A stretch of 64,000 bases of DNA from Acidobacteriota bacterium (GTDB taxonomy: Bacteria; Acidobacteriota; Vicinamibacteria; Vicinamibacterales; CAVVIG01), in NCBI GenBank assembly GCA_003222395.1, contig QHWB01000053.1:119173-183172 (forward strand), given 5' to 3'. This document shows, piece by piece, positions 41,423 through 49,722 of this stretch (the first letter of the stretch is position 1; every line of letters starts with the position of its first letter). The notes beneath the pieces were generated by a model. That model worked only from the letters and a program-made list of their open reading frames with translations. It made no database searches and had not been told where the DNA came from. The position numbers and the translations under genes were made by a program.

Positions 41423-44400
41423 TCAGAAATTGAACGTCAGATTCACACGCACGAATCGTGGTCCGAGGATCGTCGTTGGGTTGCGCCACGTCCCGCCGTT
41501 CGCCGCCGTGTAGTCGTACTGCGTCTCGTAGACGGTGCCGTAATTCGTGTTGAACAGATTCTGCAGGTCGATGCCGACGTCGGCGCGGCGGCCCCCGACG
41601 AACCTCACGACTTTCGCGAACCGCATGTCGACCTGATTCCGCCGGCCGTCGCCGTACGTGCGCAACGTGTTGTCGAGCAGCGGGACGAGCGTCGTGCCGT
41701 TGGCGAGCCCGCCAGGCGGCAGGCGGCCGAGAAGGCTCTGCACGACGGTGTTCGGCACGTTCCAGTTCGCGGCCGTTGGACTGTTCGCCGGTGCCGTCGG
41801 CTGAATACCGATGAAAATCGTCGGGTTGGTCGCCGAGAAGATGACCGGCGGCTGCGACCTGATGGTGGCGCTCACCTGCACGCCGATCTTCGGGACCATG
41901 TAGAACGCCGAGCCGCGGATCGTGGTTTCGATGGGATCGACTTCGCGGCAGAAGCGCGGGTCCGGGCTGTCGACTTTCAGAATCGTCGCACAGGTGTCGT
42001 TGATCGCACGCCCGGTCGTCGTGCCGCCCTGCAATGTAAGGCTGCCCTTGAGACGCGCGTTCACCGTGACGTCAACGCCGTGCCAGTAGTTGGTGCGCGC
42101 CGGACCGTAATCGGTTTCGAACGTCACGTAGTTGTCCGCCGGCCGCGCCGCCGCCGCCGCGGTTAACGTGTACATCGTGATCGGGTAGGCGCCGCCGCCC
42201 GGAAGCCGCGAGTCCTTCGGTGCGTTGATCACCCACGCCTGATAATCCGACGGGCTGACCGCGAGGTTGTCCGTGACCGTGAAGTTGTTCCACCAACGCC
42301 GGTTGTAGCCGACTTCGAGCGACACGCGCGGGGCCAGCTCCTGCTGAAGGTTGACGCCCCACTGTGAGTCGGACGGACGGACGCCCCAGCCGTGGAGAAG
42401 CGCCGGATTCACGCGCGTCGACGTACCCGGCTGGCCGAAGTTGAGCGAGTTGCCGGTCAGCGCGCCGCACGTGTCGCCGCCGGCCACCACTTGCGCCGCG
42501 GGATTGAGGATGTCGCAATCGACGATGAAGTTGCCGTTCGTATCGGTCCAGCTGCGGTTGATCGCGGTCGTGTTGTAGCCGACGATGCGATTCGCGGGGT
42601 TGTTCTGCGTGTAGATGGTGTCGTTCGTCGCCGGCCCCAGGTACCTGCCGATGTTGAACTTCACTGCCGTCTTGCCGTTGCCGAAGACGTCGTACGCGAT
42701 GCCGAAGCGGGGCGAGATGTCGTTGTAGGCGCTCACGCCGTCGGTCCGCGCGAGAGCGACCGGCTGCGGGTTGAAGCGCGATGTCAGCGTCGTGCCGTTG
42801 TGTTCGGATGGACTGAAGCTCGACGCGTGATCGTAGCGAACTGCCGCCTGGATCGTCAGCTGTCTGCGCGTCCACGTGTCCTGCACGAAGAAGGCGGCGA
42901 CCTGCGTCCGATCAGCCGTCTGAAATTGTGGTAACCGGTACGTGAACTGGTTCGGCACGTGGTTGTTGAATCGGTAGGCGAGCTGGGAGATGTTGGTGTC
43001 GAACTCGGAATCGGCGACCAGATAGGAGCCCTGGTAGCCGATCTTCATGTTGTGCGTGCCCGAGACGTACGATGCCGAGGCGCGCCATTGGTTCGGGTTG
43101 CCGAAGTTATTGAGGTACGTCGGAAGCCCGCGATACGTAAAGTTCGCGGGGTGACCGTCGATCGCCAACTGCTCTGTCACCGGGATCAAGTCGAGGATGC
43201 CGTCCGGCGGCACCTGGCCCGGCCCGCCGGCGTGGCGGTAGGCGAAGCGCGAGTAGCCGGCTTCGAGCAGCCATCTGGGCGAGAGCGTCGACGTCCACGT
43301 CGCCTGCGTGACCCAGTACGGGAAATCGAAGTATCCCGTGTTCGCCTCGGGAGACTGGGTCGTCGATCCGAGCGCAATCCAGTTGGCGCCGCGCGTGCGG
43401 CATCCGTCGCCGGTGGGCGTCAGCGTCGATCCCTCGCAGCGATACTGGTTTTCCTGGGAGAACGTCACGCGATTCTTCGGCGTGACCTGTGCCGTGCCGC
43501 GCGCCGCCCAGATCTTGCGCCCCTGCACGAGGCGCGGCTCGACACTGTCGTCGCGCTTGTAGTCCCAGTGCGCCGGATCGCCCGCGAACTGATTGACGCC
43601 GATGCCAGAAACGCCGGACGTCGTGTCGTAGCCGCGATAGGTGGCGAAGAACCACAGCCGGTCCTGTCTGATCGGTCCGCCGAACGACGCGCTCGCGTCG
43701 TACGCGCTTTTGATGCCGGGACCGCGCGTGATGCCCTGGGCGCGCAGCGTGTCGTCGATGTTGTCGCCGCGTGACCAGTCGCCGGCGGTGTTGAAGAACG
43801 CCTGGCCGGAGAACCTGTTGCCGCCCGACTTGGGAACGATGTTCATCGTCGGCCCACCGGTCTCGTTCTCGCCCAGCCCGCCGGACACCAGCATCACGAC
43901 TTCTTCCGCGTTGTTCGTATCGTAGGTGAGCGACGACACGCCGCCGCCGTTGAACGCCGCCGCCACGGTCATGCCGTTGATGGCCATGCGGCCTTCGTTG
44001 GTCCGGCCGCCGTGCGCGCTGAAGAAGGTCATCGTCGGCGTCGCGGCGAGACCGTTGTTGTCGACCGTCACACCGGGCATCGCGTTCAGCAGCGAACCGT
44101 ACGCGCGCGTCGCAGGCAGCGCCGAGATCGCGTCTGCGCCGATGACCGTTTCGCGGCGCGTGTTCTGCACGTCGACGACGGGCGAGTCGCCGGTCACCGT
44201 GACCGTTTCTTCGAGGGCGCCGACTTTCAATTCGACGGGAATGGTGAGCGTCGCCGAGCCGGTCAGCTCGATGCCCTCGCGCTTGACGGTGGAGAATCCG
44301 GGCAGCGTGAACGTCAGCGTGTACGTTCCGGGCCTGAGATCGACGATGCGGTACAGGCCGGCGCTGTCGGTGATCGAAGAACGGGATTTCTCGATGAGGA

Positions 44401-44548
44401 CGTCGCTTGCGGCTTCGACGGTGACGCCGGGCAGGACTGCGCCGGATGGATCTTTGACAGTGCCGGTGATCGAGCCTTGCGCGAACACCGTCGAGGGCAC
44501 GAAAAGAACCGCTGTGAGCAGGAGAATTCGCTTGACGTCTCCACCCAT
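41423..44548 (-). CDS. TonB-dependent receptor with N-terminal carboxypeptidase-regulatory domain
   Basis: 1041 residues, AAGGAGGG before ATG 44548. A signal peptide (ending VFAQ) leads to a CarboxypepD_reg domain (GSITGTVKDPSGAVLPGVTV...TYTLTFTLPGFSTVKREGI). A plug domain follows (LPATRAYGSLLNAMPGVT, NGMTVAAAFNGG, EEVVMLVSGGLGENETGGPTMNIVPKSGGNRFSG), then a large outer-membrane barrel ending in PRFVRVNLTFNF, with a terminal Phe as expected for BAM insertion. It imports an unknown ligand across the outer membrane with TonB energy. No SusD-like gene is adjacent. Confidence 0.93.
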   Translation of the reverse strand: MGGDVKRILLLTAVLFVPSTVFAQGSITGTVKDPSGAVLPGVTVEAASDVLIEKSRSSITDSAGLYRIVDLRPGTYTLTFTLPGFSTVKREGIELTGSATLTIPVELKVGALEETVTVTGDSPVVDVQNTRRETVIGADAISALPATRAYGSLLNAMPGVTVDNNGLAATPTMTFFSAHGGRTNEGRMAINGMTVAAAFNGGGVSSLTYDTNNAEEVVMLVSGGLGENETGGPTMNIVPKSGGNRFSGQAFFNTAGDWSRGDNIDDTLRAQGITRGPGIKSAYDASASFGGPIRQDRLWFFATYRGYDTTSGVSGIGVNQFAGDPAHWDYKRDDSVEPRLVQGRKIWAARGTAQVTPKNRVTFSQENQYRCEGSTLTPTGDGCRTRGANWIALGSTTQSPEANTGYFDFPYWVTQATWTSTLSPRWLLEAGYSRFAYRHAGGPGQVPPDGILDLIPVTEQLAIDGHPANFTYRGLPTYLNNFGNPNQWRASASYVSGTHNMKIGYQGSYLVADSEFDTNISQLAYRFNNHVPNQFTYRLPQFQTADRTQVAAFFVQDTWTRRQLTIQAAVRYDHASSFSPSEHNGTTLTSRFNPQPVALARTDGVSAYNDISPRFGIAYDVFGNGKTAVKFNIGRYLGPATNDTIYTQNNPANRIVGYNTTAINRSWTDTNGNFIVDCDILNPAAQVVAGGDTCGALTGNSLNFGQPGTSTRVNPALLHGWGVRPSDSQWGVNLQQELAPRVSLEVGYNRRWWNNFTVTDNLAVSPSDYQAWVINAPKDSRLPGGGAYPITMYTLTAAAAARPADNYVTFETDYGPARTNYWHGVDVTVNARLKGSLTLQGGTTTGRAINDTCATILKVDSPDPRFCREVDPIETTIRGSAFYMVPKIGVQVSATIRSQPPVIFSATNPTIFIGIQPTAPANSPTAANWNVPNTVVQSLLGRLPPGGLANGTTLVPLLDNTLRTYGDGRRNQVDMRFAKVVRFVGGRRADVGIDLQNLFNTNYGTVYETQYDYTAANGGTWRNPTTILGPRFVRVNLTFNF

Positions 44549-44579
44549 CGTCGACCCTCCTTGGCCGTTACGGTCGCAT

Positions 44580-44597
44580 TACTGATATCTCACATCG
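44580..44597 (-). promoter_or_regulatory. CGATnTGnGATATCAGTA motif upstream of the TonB receptor
   Basis: The minus strand reads CGATGTGAGATATCAGTA 32 bases before the receptor start. A copy with two differences (CGATCTGGGATATCAGTA) lies at 29084-29101 between the DUF6282 and class II aldolase genes. The half-palindromic GATATC centre suggests an operator or extended -10 element. Function is inferred only from position and repetition. Confidence 0.35.
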
Positions 44598-44728
44598 AAG
44601 ACCTCCGGAGCTTTTAAACGAGCCGCAGGCGCAAGTCAAGGAGGGAACTGGCCGAGATCGGTCAGTCCCGGCGATTGATTCCACGAAATCGGATCGCCGG
44701 TCAGCAGCCGAATGTTCGCTCCGTCGAA

Positions 44729-45880
44729 CTACTTCGCCGCCGGCTTGCCGAACCGCGCCGCGTCGATCGGAACGTTCGTCTTCACTTCGTTCAGCTTCGC
44801 GGTGTACCGACCGTCGAGCCAGGTGAACTTGTACTCGAACGGAAACTTGATGCCACCGACGTCGCGGTAGTCGCCGTAGTCGATTTGAGTCGGCATGCGT
44901 CCGATCGGCGAGGGACCGTAGCGCACCATCCGCGTGAGAAGACCAGTCGCGGGATCGAAGTACAGGGTTGCGAGAAAACCTCTGGGGCCGCTTCCCTGAA
45001 CGGCGAGGAAATCGCGGTCGCCGATGCTCCGCATCGCGCCGCCGCGCCAGTTGCCGAGGGCCTGTTTGATCTGTGCCGGAAAGCACAACTGCGCTTCCAG
45101 CCGCGCCCCGTCCAACTCGCTGCCGACCAGCTCGTACTCGCCGAGCAGGCCGCGCGGCGTCCTGATCCAGCCGGTGCGACCGTCGAACGACCATGTGCTG
45201 AAGCCGCGTTCGGGATGGTCCTTGTACGTGATCAGCGTGGTTCGTTGATTCGGAGCTTTCGCGAAGATGGCGAACTCGGCGGTGCCTCCCAGTTCGCCGT
45301 ACCCGACGGCCGTTCCCGTCGCCACGAAGCTGGAAAGGCTGCCGAGCCGCTGTGCGCCGCCCATGGCCTGGATGTATTTGTCGAGAATCTGGTCCGCCGA
45401 CGGCACGCCGTTCTCCGATCGGATGGTGTCGTCGCTCTCGGTATTCGGGGCGTCGTACCAGGAATCGAGCGAGATCGTCGTAGCGGGCGTGATGCGGCCG
45501 TGGTGGCACGTCCAGCACGTCACGCGCTGAACGCCGTTGAAGTTGCTGCGGTTGATCCCGGCCACCATCTCCACCATCCGTCGCGCGGTGATTTTTCGCG
45601 GCGTATCGGTGACGAAATCGGCTTTGTCGGTGCCGGCGTTCGGATGACAGTCGGCGCAGTCGAGGCCGAGGTTCGCCGAGATGAGACCCATGCTCGCGAT
45701 GAAATCGTCGACGCTCAGCTCCTTGAGTGTGCTGGTCGTGACGTTCTTGAACGCCTCGCCCGCCTTCTTTCCGCCGGGCGCCGGCTGGCCCTGCACGGCG
45801 GCCCGCCCCACCCACGCGAACCCGATCAGCCACGCGAACAGGAATGCTGCGACGGCGAGCGTCCACCGCTGATTCTTCAT
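44729..45880 (-). CDS. Di-heme cytochrome c related to the photosynthetic reaction-centre cytochrome subunit, with C-terminal beta domain
   Basis: 383 residues, GGAGG before ATG 45880. A membrane-type signal (VAAFLFAWLIGFAWVG) is followed by two heme sites, CADCH (75-79) and CWTCH (122-126), with the intervening helix KITARRMVEMVAGIN carrying probable Met axial ligands. That helix-heme layout is the repeat unit of the reaction-centre tetraheme subunit. Residues 150-380 resemble an outer-membrane-lipoprotein-sorting-type beta sheet (FDGRTGWIRTP, LYFDPATGLLTRMVRYG, YGDYRDVGGIKFPFEYKF). No reaction-centre genes are present, so it serves another respiratory chain. Confidence 0.85.
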   Translation of the reverse strand: MKNQRWTLAVAAFLFAWLIGFAWVGRAAVQGQPAPGGKKAGEAFKNVTTSTLKELSVDDFIASMGLISANLGLDCADCHPNAGTDKADFVTDTPRKITARRMVEMVAGINRSNFNGVQRVTCWTCHHGRITPATTISLDSWYDAPNTESDDTIRSENGVPSADQILDKYIQAMGGAQRLGSLSSFVATGTAVGYGELGGTAEFAIFAKAPNQRTTLITYKDHPERGFSTWSFDGRTGWIRTPRGLLGEYELVGSELDGARLEAQLCFPAQIKQALGNWRGGAMRSIGDRDFLAVQGSGPRGFLATLYFDPATGLLTRMVRYGPSPIGRMPTQIDYGDYRDVGGIKFPFEYKFTWLDGRYTAKLNEVKTNVPIDAARFGKPAAK

Positions 45881-45910
45881 GTGTCCTCCGAAGGGTTTCG
45901 AATCCTAGCT

Positions 45911-45925
45911 TGATATGGCAGTTCA
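45911..45925 (-). promoter_or_regulatory. TGAACTGCCATATCA motif
   Basis: It lies 31-45 bases before the cytochrome ATG at 45880. The first 14 bases recur exactly at 55305-55318 upstream of the ThDP enzyme, in the same orientation to the minus-strand gene. It may be a regulator site. Confidence 0.35.
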
Positions 45926-45996
45926 TTTCCAGCCGGTATAGAGTTAGCGGCGACGAATGCGACGGACACTTTGATTCCGTGATCGTCGCGACGATC

Positions 45997-46060
45997 AACG
46001 CAGAGATCGCTGAGACCGCAGAGATCCTCGAGATCGAGTTCTCTGCGGGCTCTGCGTGCA
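45997..46060. repeat. CGCAGAG/CTCTGCG dispersed inverted repeat
   Basis: AACGCAGAGATCGCTGAGAC and TTCTCTGCGGGCTCTGCGTG form an imperfect stem in the 231-base gap between two divergent genes. It belongs to the family at 7996, 18703 and 38720. Confidence 0.65.
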
Positions 46061-46111
46061 ATGTCGTGACGGTCGTGTGAACACGACACACGTCACGAAG
46101 GAGGATGTTCA

Positions 46112-46510
46112 ATGCCATTGCTCTGTCGGACCGCCGTACTGCTTGCGCTCGTGGGCGTCGCGCTGCCGGCGACCGCGCAGTTCGGACATCCGTTGAAGGG
46201 CACGTGGAGCGGCGACTGGGGCGCGACGAAAGACAAGCGCACCCACGTCGTCCTCGAATTGAACTGGGACGGCAAGACGATCACCGGAACGATCAATCCC
46301 GGACCGAACGGCGTACCGCTGCAGAAAGCGACGCTCGACGCCGACACCTGGGCCGTTCATCTCGAAGGGGACGGCAAGGACGCGTCAGGCAAGACGGTGC
46401 GTTACGCGATCGACGGGAAGCTCGAAAACATCGGGGCGTATCAGCGGGTGCTGAGCGGGACGTGGACCGAGGGGGGTACGAAAGGGGACTTCAAGGTCGT
46501 ACGAAACTGA
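46112..46510 (+). CDS. Small secreted protein of unknown function
   Basis: 132 residues with AAGGAGG seven bases before ATG 46112 and signal peptide MPLLCRTAVLLALVGVALPATAQ. The mature part is a short beta-rich unit: GTWSGDWGATKDKRTHVVLELNWDGKTITGTINPG and LSGTWTEGGTKGDFKVVRN. This looks like a small up-and-down barrel with GTW..G motifs at both ends. No domain name is known to me. It faces the GHSxGxWEGD family gene that ends one base beyond it. Confidence 0.75.
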   Translation: MPLLCRTAVLLALVGVALPATAQFGHPLKGTWSGDWGATKDKRTHVVLELNWDGKTITGTINPGPNGVPLQKATLDADTWAVHLEGDGKDASGKTVRYAIDGKLENIGAYQRVLSGTWTEGGTKGDFKVVRN

Positions 46511-46511
46511 A

Positions 46512-47465
46512 TTATTGCTTCTTGCCGAAGATTGGCTGCCCGAAATCGTCGGTGAGCCGCTGTAAGTACTTGTTGTTCTCCTGGCAGATGTACTCGGTCA
46601 GCTCGCCGTTCGCGTTCCAGGGAATGTCCCACCGAATCGTAAACGGCTTCGTGTACGCGCCCGCATCGTCGACCAGCGCTTCATAGTGCAGCGTGCGCTT
46701 CGTCGGGCGCGAGAAGCGCTCGACGACGTGCAGCTGGTCGGTGTGCGGGTGGCCGAAGTAATCGAGCCACGTCTGCTCGTTGAAGCCGACCACGTCGACG
46801 ACCAGCGCATCGCCGTCCCAGTGTCCGACCGAGTGACCGAGGTAGGTGGGATTCAGATCGTCGCCCTTGGGATGCGGTCGGCCGTCCATGTAGATCTCGC
46901 GCCAGATGTGCGTCGCGCCTTCGAAGACCATGAAGATGCGCTTCTGCTCCGGCAGCTGGATGATCTCCATCGGATACGGCGTCGCCATCAACCGCGGCCC
47001 GCCGGGCGGCAGGCAGTAGCCTTCGGGGTCGTACTTCGAGTTGTTCGAGGAGTTGTAGTTGTAGATTCCGACGGCCCACGGCAGGAACGGCACCTGCGGC
47101 TCCGACTTTGCGCCGCCTCTCGCGCCGCCGAACGTGCCTTCACCGCCGCCGAGCGCGGCGTCGCCGCGTCCACGCCCTCCGCCGGGACCGCGGCCGCGCA
47201 TCGTCGCGGCGCGCCGTTCGAACGCGGTCGTGCCGTCGGCCTCGACGATGCGCTCACCCATGTTGGTGATGTACGGAACGTTCCAGACGCCTTTCTCTCC
47301 GGCGACGCGGCCCAGATTGGGCGTGCCGTCGGCGAGGCGCGGCGTCGGTTCAGGCGGGCCCGCGGAGCCGCCGCGCCCTCGTTCCTGCGCGCCGGCTCCG
47401 ATGAATGCGGTGAAAAAGATCGCAGCAAGCGCGCTCAGCAGCGCGCCGCGCAGCAGGTTCCGCAC
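46512..47465 (-). CDS. Exported unknown-function protein of the GHSxGxWEGDTLVVD family (copy 3)
   Basis: 317 residues from GTG 47465 with AGGAGG six bases upstream. It is very close to copy 1 (19937-20803): CLPPGGPRLMATPYPMEIIQ, FEGATHIWREIYMDGRPHP, DLNPTYLGHSVGHWDGDALVV and EYICQENNKYLQRL. It differs by a Gly/Arg-rich insert around residues 90-115 (RGRGPGGGRGRGDAALGGG). The downstream DUF6152-type partner relation is reversed here: the DUF6152 gene lies upstream by 16 bases. Confidence 0.85.
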   Translation of the reverse strand: MRNLLRGALLSALAAIFFTAFIGAGAQERGRGGSAGPPEPTPRLADGTPNLGRVAGEKGVWNVPYITNMGERIVEADGTTAFERRAATMRGRGPGGGRGRGDAALGGGEGTFGGARGGAKSEPQVPFLPWAVGIYNYNSSNNSKYDPEGYCLPPGGPRLMATPYPMEIIQLPEQKRIFMVFEGATHIWREIYMDGRPHPKGDDLNPTYLGHSVGHWDGDALVVDVVGFNEQTWLDYFGHPHTDQLHVVERFSRPTKRTLHYEALVDDAGAYTKPFTIRWDIPWNANGELTEYICQENNKYLQRLTDDFGQPIFGKKQ

Positions 47466-47481
47466 AGCGACCTCCTGCGCG

Positions 47482-47895
47482 TCAGCGCTGCTGCTGCTGC
47501 GTGGGATTGTCCTGGCTCGATGCGGCGAACAACCGCTTGCCGGTTGCCGTCAGGATGACGACGCGCGCGTTGCCGACGTGCGAGCCGTCCTTCGCCTGGC
47601 TGCCCTCGACCGATACCTGGTCGCCAACCTTGAGCGTGTTGCGGGTCCAGCCCTGGCGCATCAGGCCGTTGGGGCTCCCCATCTCCATGCCCCAGTTCAC
47701 GACCTTGTCCCCTTCGGTGACGTCCAGATAGAAGTAGGTGTGCGGGTTCATCCACTCAATCTTGGTGACGACACCCTTGAGGTTCACCGCTCTGTTCGCG
47801 TCGAATTCCGCCGCGAACGAGTGATGCGCGATCGCCGTTCCGGTGGCGAGGAAGAACCCGATGGCGGCCGCAATCCCCGCGAACTTCGTCCTCAT
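47482..47895 (-). CDS. DUF6152 family exported protein (copy 2)
   Basis: 137 residues from ATG 47895. Signal peptide ends before HHSFAAEFD. It has the family body VNLKGVVTKIEWMNPHTYFYLDV, MGSPNGLMRQGWTRNTLKVGDQVSVEGSQAKDGS and ATGKRLFAASSQ, same length as copy 1 at 32344. It is transcribed with the GHSxGxWEGD family gene that follows. Function unknown. Confidence 0.88.
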   Translation of the reverse strand: MRTKFAGIAAAIGFFLATGTAIAHHSFAAEFDANRAVNLKGVVTKIEWMNPHTYFYLDVTEGDKVVNWGMEMGSPNGLMRQGWTRNTLKVGDQVSVEGSQAKDGSHVGNARVVILTATGKRLFAASSQDNPTQQQQR

Positions 47896-48035
47896 GCGCA
47901 ACCTCCACTCATTCCACAAGACCGACACCCCTCGTTCGGGCCTTGGCGGATATTCTCGGCGTGTGATTCTGAAATGTCAATTGCCGCTATCATGCTGCGT
48001 CCACCGCCGGCATCAGGTTTTCCTGGAGGAATGCG

Positions 48036-48767
48036 ATGCGCGTCCTGGCTTTTCTCGTCGCGCTGGCGTCGGCTGCAGCAGCTCAGGAAGCCAGGCCCGT
48101 TCCGCGCCTGCCCGACGGCAGGCCCGATCTGAACGGCGTCTGGGTCGGACCGTACGTGCCCGACATGAGTCGGACCGGACGCAACCAGCGCGGCACGAGT
48201 GACCTGCCGTTCACGCCGCCCGGCCGCAAAGACTGGGAGAGCTACGATGCCGCCAACGGCGACTACACCGGCAGCTGCATGCCGTTCGGGCTCAGCCGAT
48301 CGATCAACGCGCCGTATCCGATCCAGATTGTCCAGACGAACAAGTATTTCGTGCTGCTGTTCGAGGTGAACAACTGGTTCCATCCGGTGTTCATCGACGG
48401 TCGCGATCATCCTCCGGACCTCGAGCCGAGCTGGTTCGGTCACTCGACCGGCAAATGGGACGGCGACACGCTGGTCATCGAGACGATCGGCGTGCACGAC
48501 TGGACGCGGCTCGACACGGTCGGCCATCCGCATTCCGAGAAGCTGCGCCTCGTCACCACATATCGTCGGACTGATTTCGATCACCTGACCTTCACGGTGA
48601 CGGTCGACGATCCCGAGACGTACACGAAGCCGTGGACGAACGAGCGCACGTTCACCCGCAGCAACGGGGAGCTGATCGAGTACTCGTGCGAAGAAAACAA
48701 CAAGGATCTCCGCGAGGGGCACATCAAGTTCTGGACGCCGCCGCCGCCGAAGAAAAACCCTGACTGA
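48036..48767 (+). CDS. Exported unknown-function protein of the GHSxGxWEGDTLVVD family (copy 4, short)
   Basis: 243 residues, GGAGG before ATG 48036 and signal peptide MRVLAFLVALASAAAA. This is the shortest member: PRLPDGRPDLNGVWVGPY, SCMPFGLSRSINAPYPIQIVQ, FVLLFEVNNWFHPVFIDGRDHP, GHSTGKWDGDTLVIETIGV and EYSCEENNKDL. Members of this shorter type often start with the PDGRPDLNGVW motif. It is followed after 13 bases by a cytochrome c'-like lipoprotein gene, likely an operon. Confidence 0.85.
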   Translation: MRVLAFLVALASAAAAQEARPVPRLPDGRPDLNGVWVGPYVPDMSRTGRNQRGTSDLPFTPPGRKDWESYDAANGDYTGSCMPFGLSRSINAPYPIQIVQTNKYFVLLFEVNNWFHPVFIDGRDHPPDLEPSWFGHSTGKWDGDTLVIETIGVHDWTRLDTVGHPHSEKLRLVTTYRRTDFDHLTFTVTVDDPETYTKPWTNERTFTRSNGELIEYSCEENNKDLREGHIKFWTPPPPKKNPD

Positions 48768-48780
48768 GGATGACGAGCCG

Positions 48781-49227
48781 ATGCGCACCTACACACTGAC
48801 GGTCGTTCTCGCCGGCGCGCTCGGCGCGACTGCCTGCGGCCAGCAGCCGCCGCCGTACAAGCCGGTGGCCGACGTCAAAGGGCTGATGCAGGGCATTGTC
48901 GATCCGGCGTCCGACGTGGTGTGGGAGTCGGTCGCCACGATTTTCACGAAAGACGGCGTCGAGGAACGACAGCCGAGAACCAAGGAAGAATGGGACAACG
49001 TCCGCAACCACGCGATGATGCTCACCGAGGCGGGCAACCTGCTGATGATGCCACCGCGCGCGAAGGATGGCGGCGAATGGATGAAGCGGTCACAGGAGCT
49101 GATCGACTCCGCGTCGGCCGCGCTGCGCGCCGCCGAGGCGAAGAACGTCGACGAGCTGTACCGGATCGGCGGCGTGATCGACGAAGCCTGCGAGAACTGC
49201 CACAAGAAGTACTGGCCGAATTATTAG
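48781..49227 (+). CDS. Class II cytochrome c (c'-like) lipoprotein
   Basis: 148 residues. The lipobox GATAC puts the lipidated cysteine at position 19. The mature protein is helical, with the single heme motif CENCH at 137-141 close to the C-terminus (CENCHKKYWPNY). This is the arrangement of four-helix class II cytochromes c'. It would be anchored on the periplasmic side of a membrane and transfer electrons or bind small ligands. Probably co-transcribed with the gene before it. Confidence 0.85.
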   Translation: MRTYTLTVVLAGALGATACGQQPPPYKPVADVKGLMQGIVDPASDVVWESVATIFTKDGVEERQPRTKEEWDNVRNHAMMLTEAGNLLMMPPRAKDGGEWMKRSQELIDSASAALRAAEAKNVDELYRIGGVIDEACENCHKKYWPNY

Positions 49228-49375
49228 AGCATTTCGCCGCGCGGTATCACGTGAGTCGCGCCTGGGTCGAGGCGTCGAAGCAGCGACGACGAGACCGGCT
49301 CGATTGCGCGGAAGCAGACGAAATGTCGAGGCCGAATGCTGACTACGCCTTCAGGGTTGAGATCGCGTGCGAGCC

Positions 49376-49710
49376 GCCCTCGCTCCGCCGCACCGTTCGA
49401 CGGTCCGAACAACACACGACGCCAGCAGCTTCGTTTCAATCGCTTGTCCACGTACGCGGCCGCAGGATTGCGGCCGCGTCTGGAGGCTGGCGTCGTGTGT
49501 TGTGTGCTATCGCGGGTTGACGGACGGCTCAAGGTGCGCCAGAGCGAGGGCGGCCCACACGCTCGTGCAACGTTTCCGACTAACGACGCCTCGGCGACGA
49601 CGAGCGGCGGGGAGCGGCGGGGCGTAGCGCGCCTTCGAGCCGTCCGTCGACACATGATGGGTCACAACACGCGCCGTCAGCCACCTCACGCGACCGCAGT
49701 CCTGCGGTCG
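49376..49710. repeat. Structured ~335-bp element, copy A
   Basis: It shares roughly nine in ten positions (by eye) with 61617-61950. It holds an 18-base inverted repeat (49409-49426 and 49486-49503, core CAACACACGACGCCAG) enclosing an 11-base hairpin ACGCGGCCGCA-GGAT-TGCGGCCGCGT (49454-49479). A second imperfect arm pair follows (TGACGGACGGCTCAAGG at 49519, complement at about 49627-49650), then a small hairpin CGACCGCAG/CTGCGGTCG (49691-49710). No reading frame is conserved between copies, so it is not a gene for protein. It may be a MITE-like element or a structured RNA. Confidence 0.75.
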
Positions 49711-49722
49711 GCGTTCCGATTC

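Noticed and set aside
49376..49710. Integron attC site
   Set aside because: Stem-loops are present, but the conserved RYYYAAC/GTTRRRY core pair is not found at the ends and the element is longer than usual attC sites; no integrase seen.
49336..49722. Upstream extension of the orphan ORF through repeat copy A
   Set aside because: The translated part is repeat sequence with no similarity in frame to copy B's translation that would indicate coding; composition is Arg-rich.
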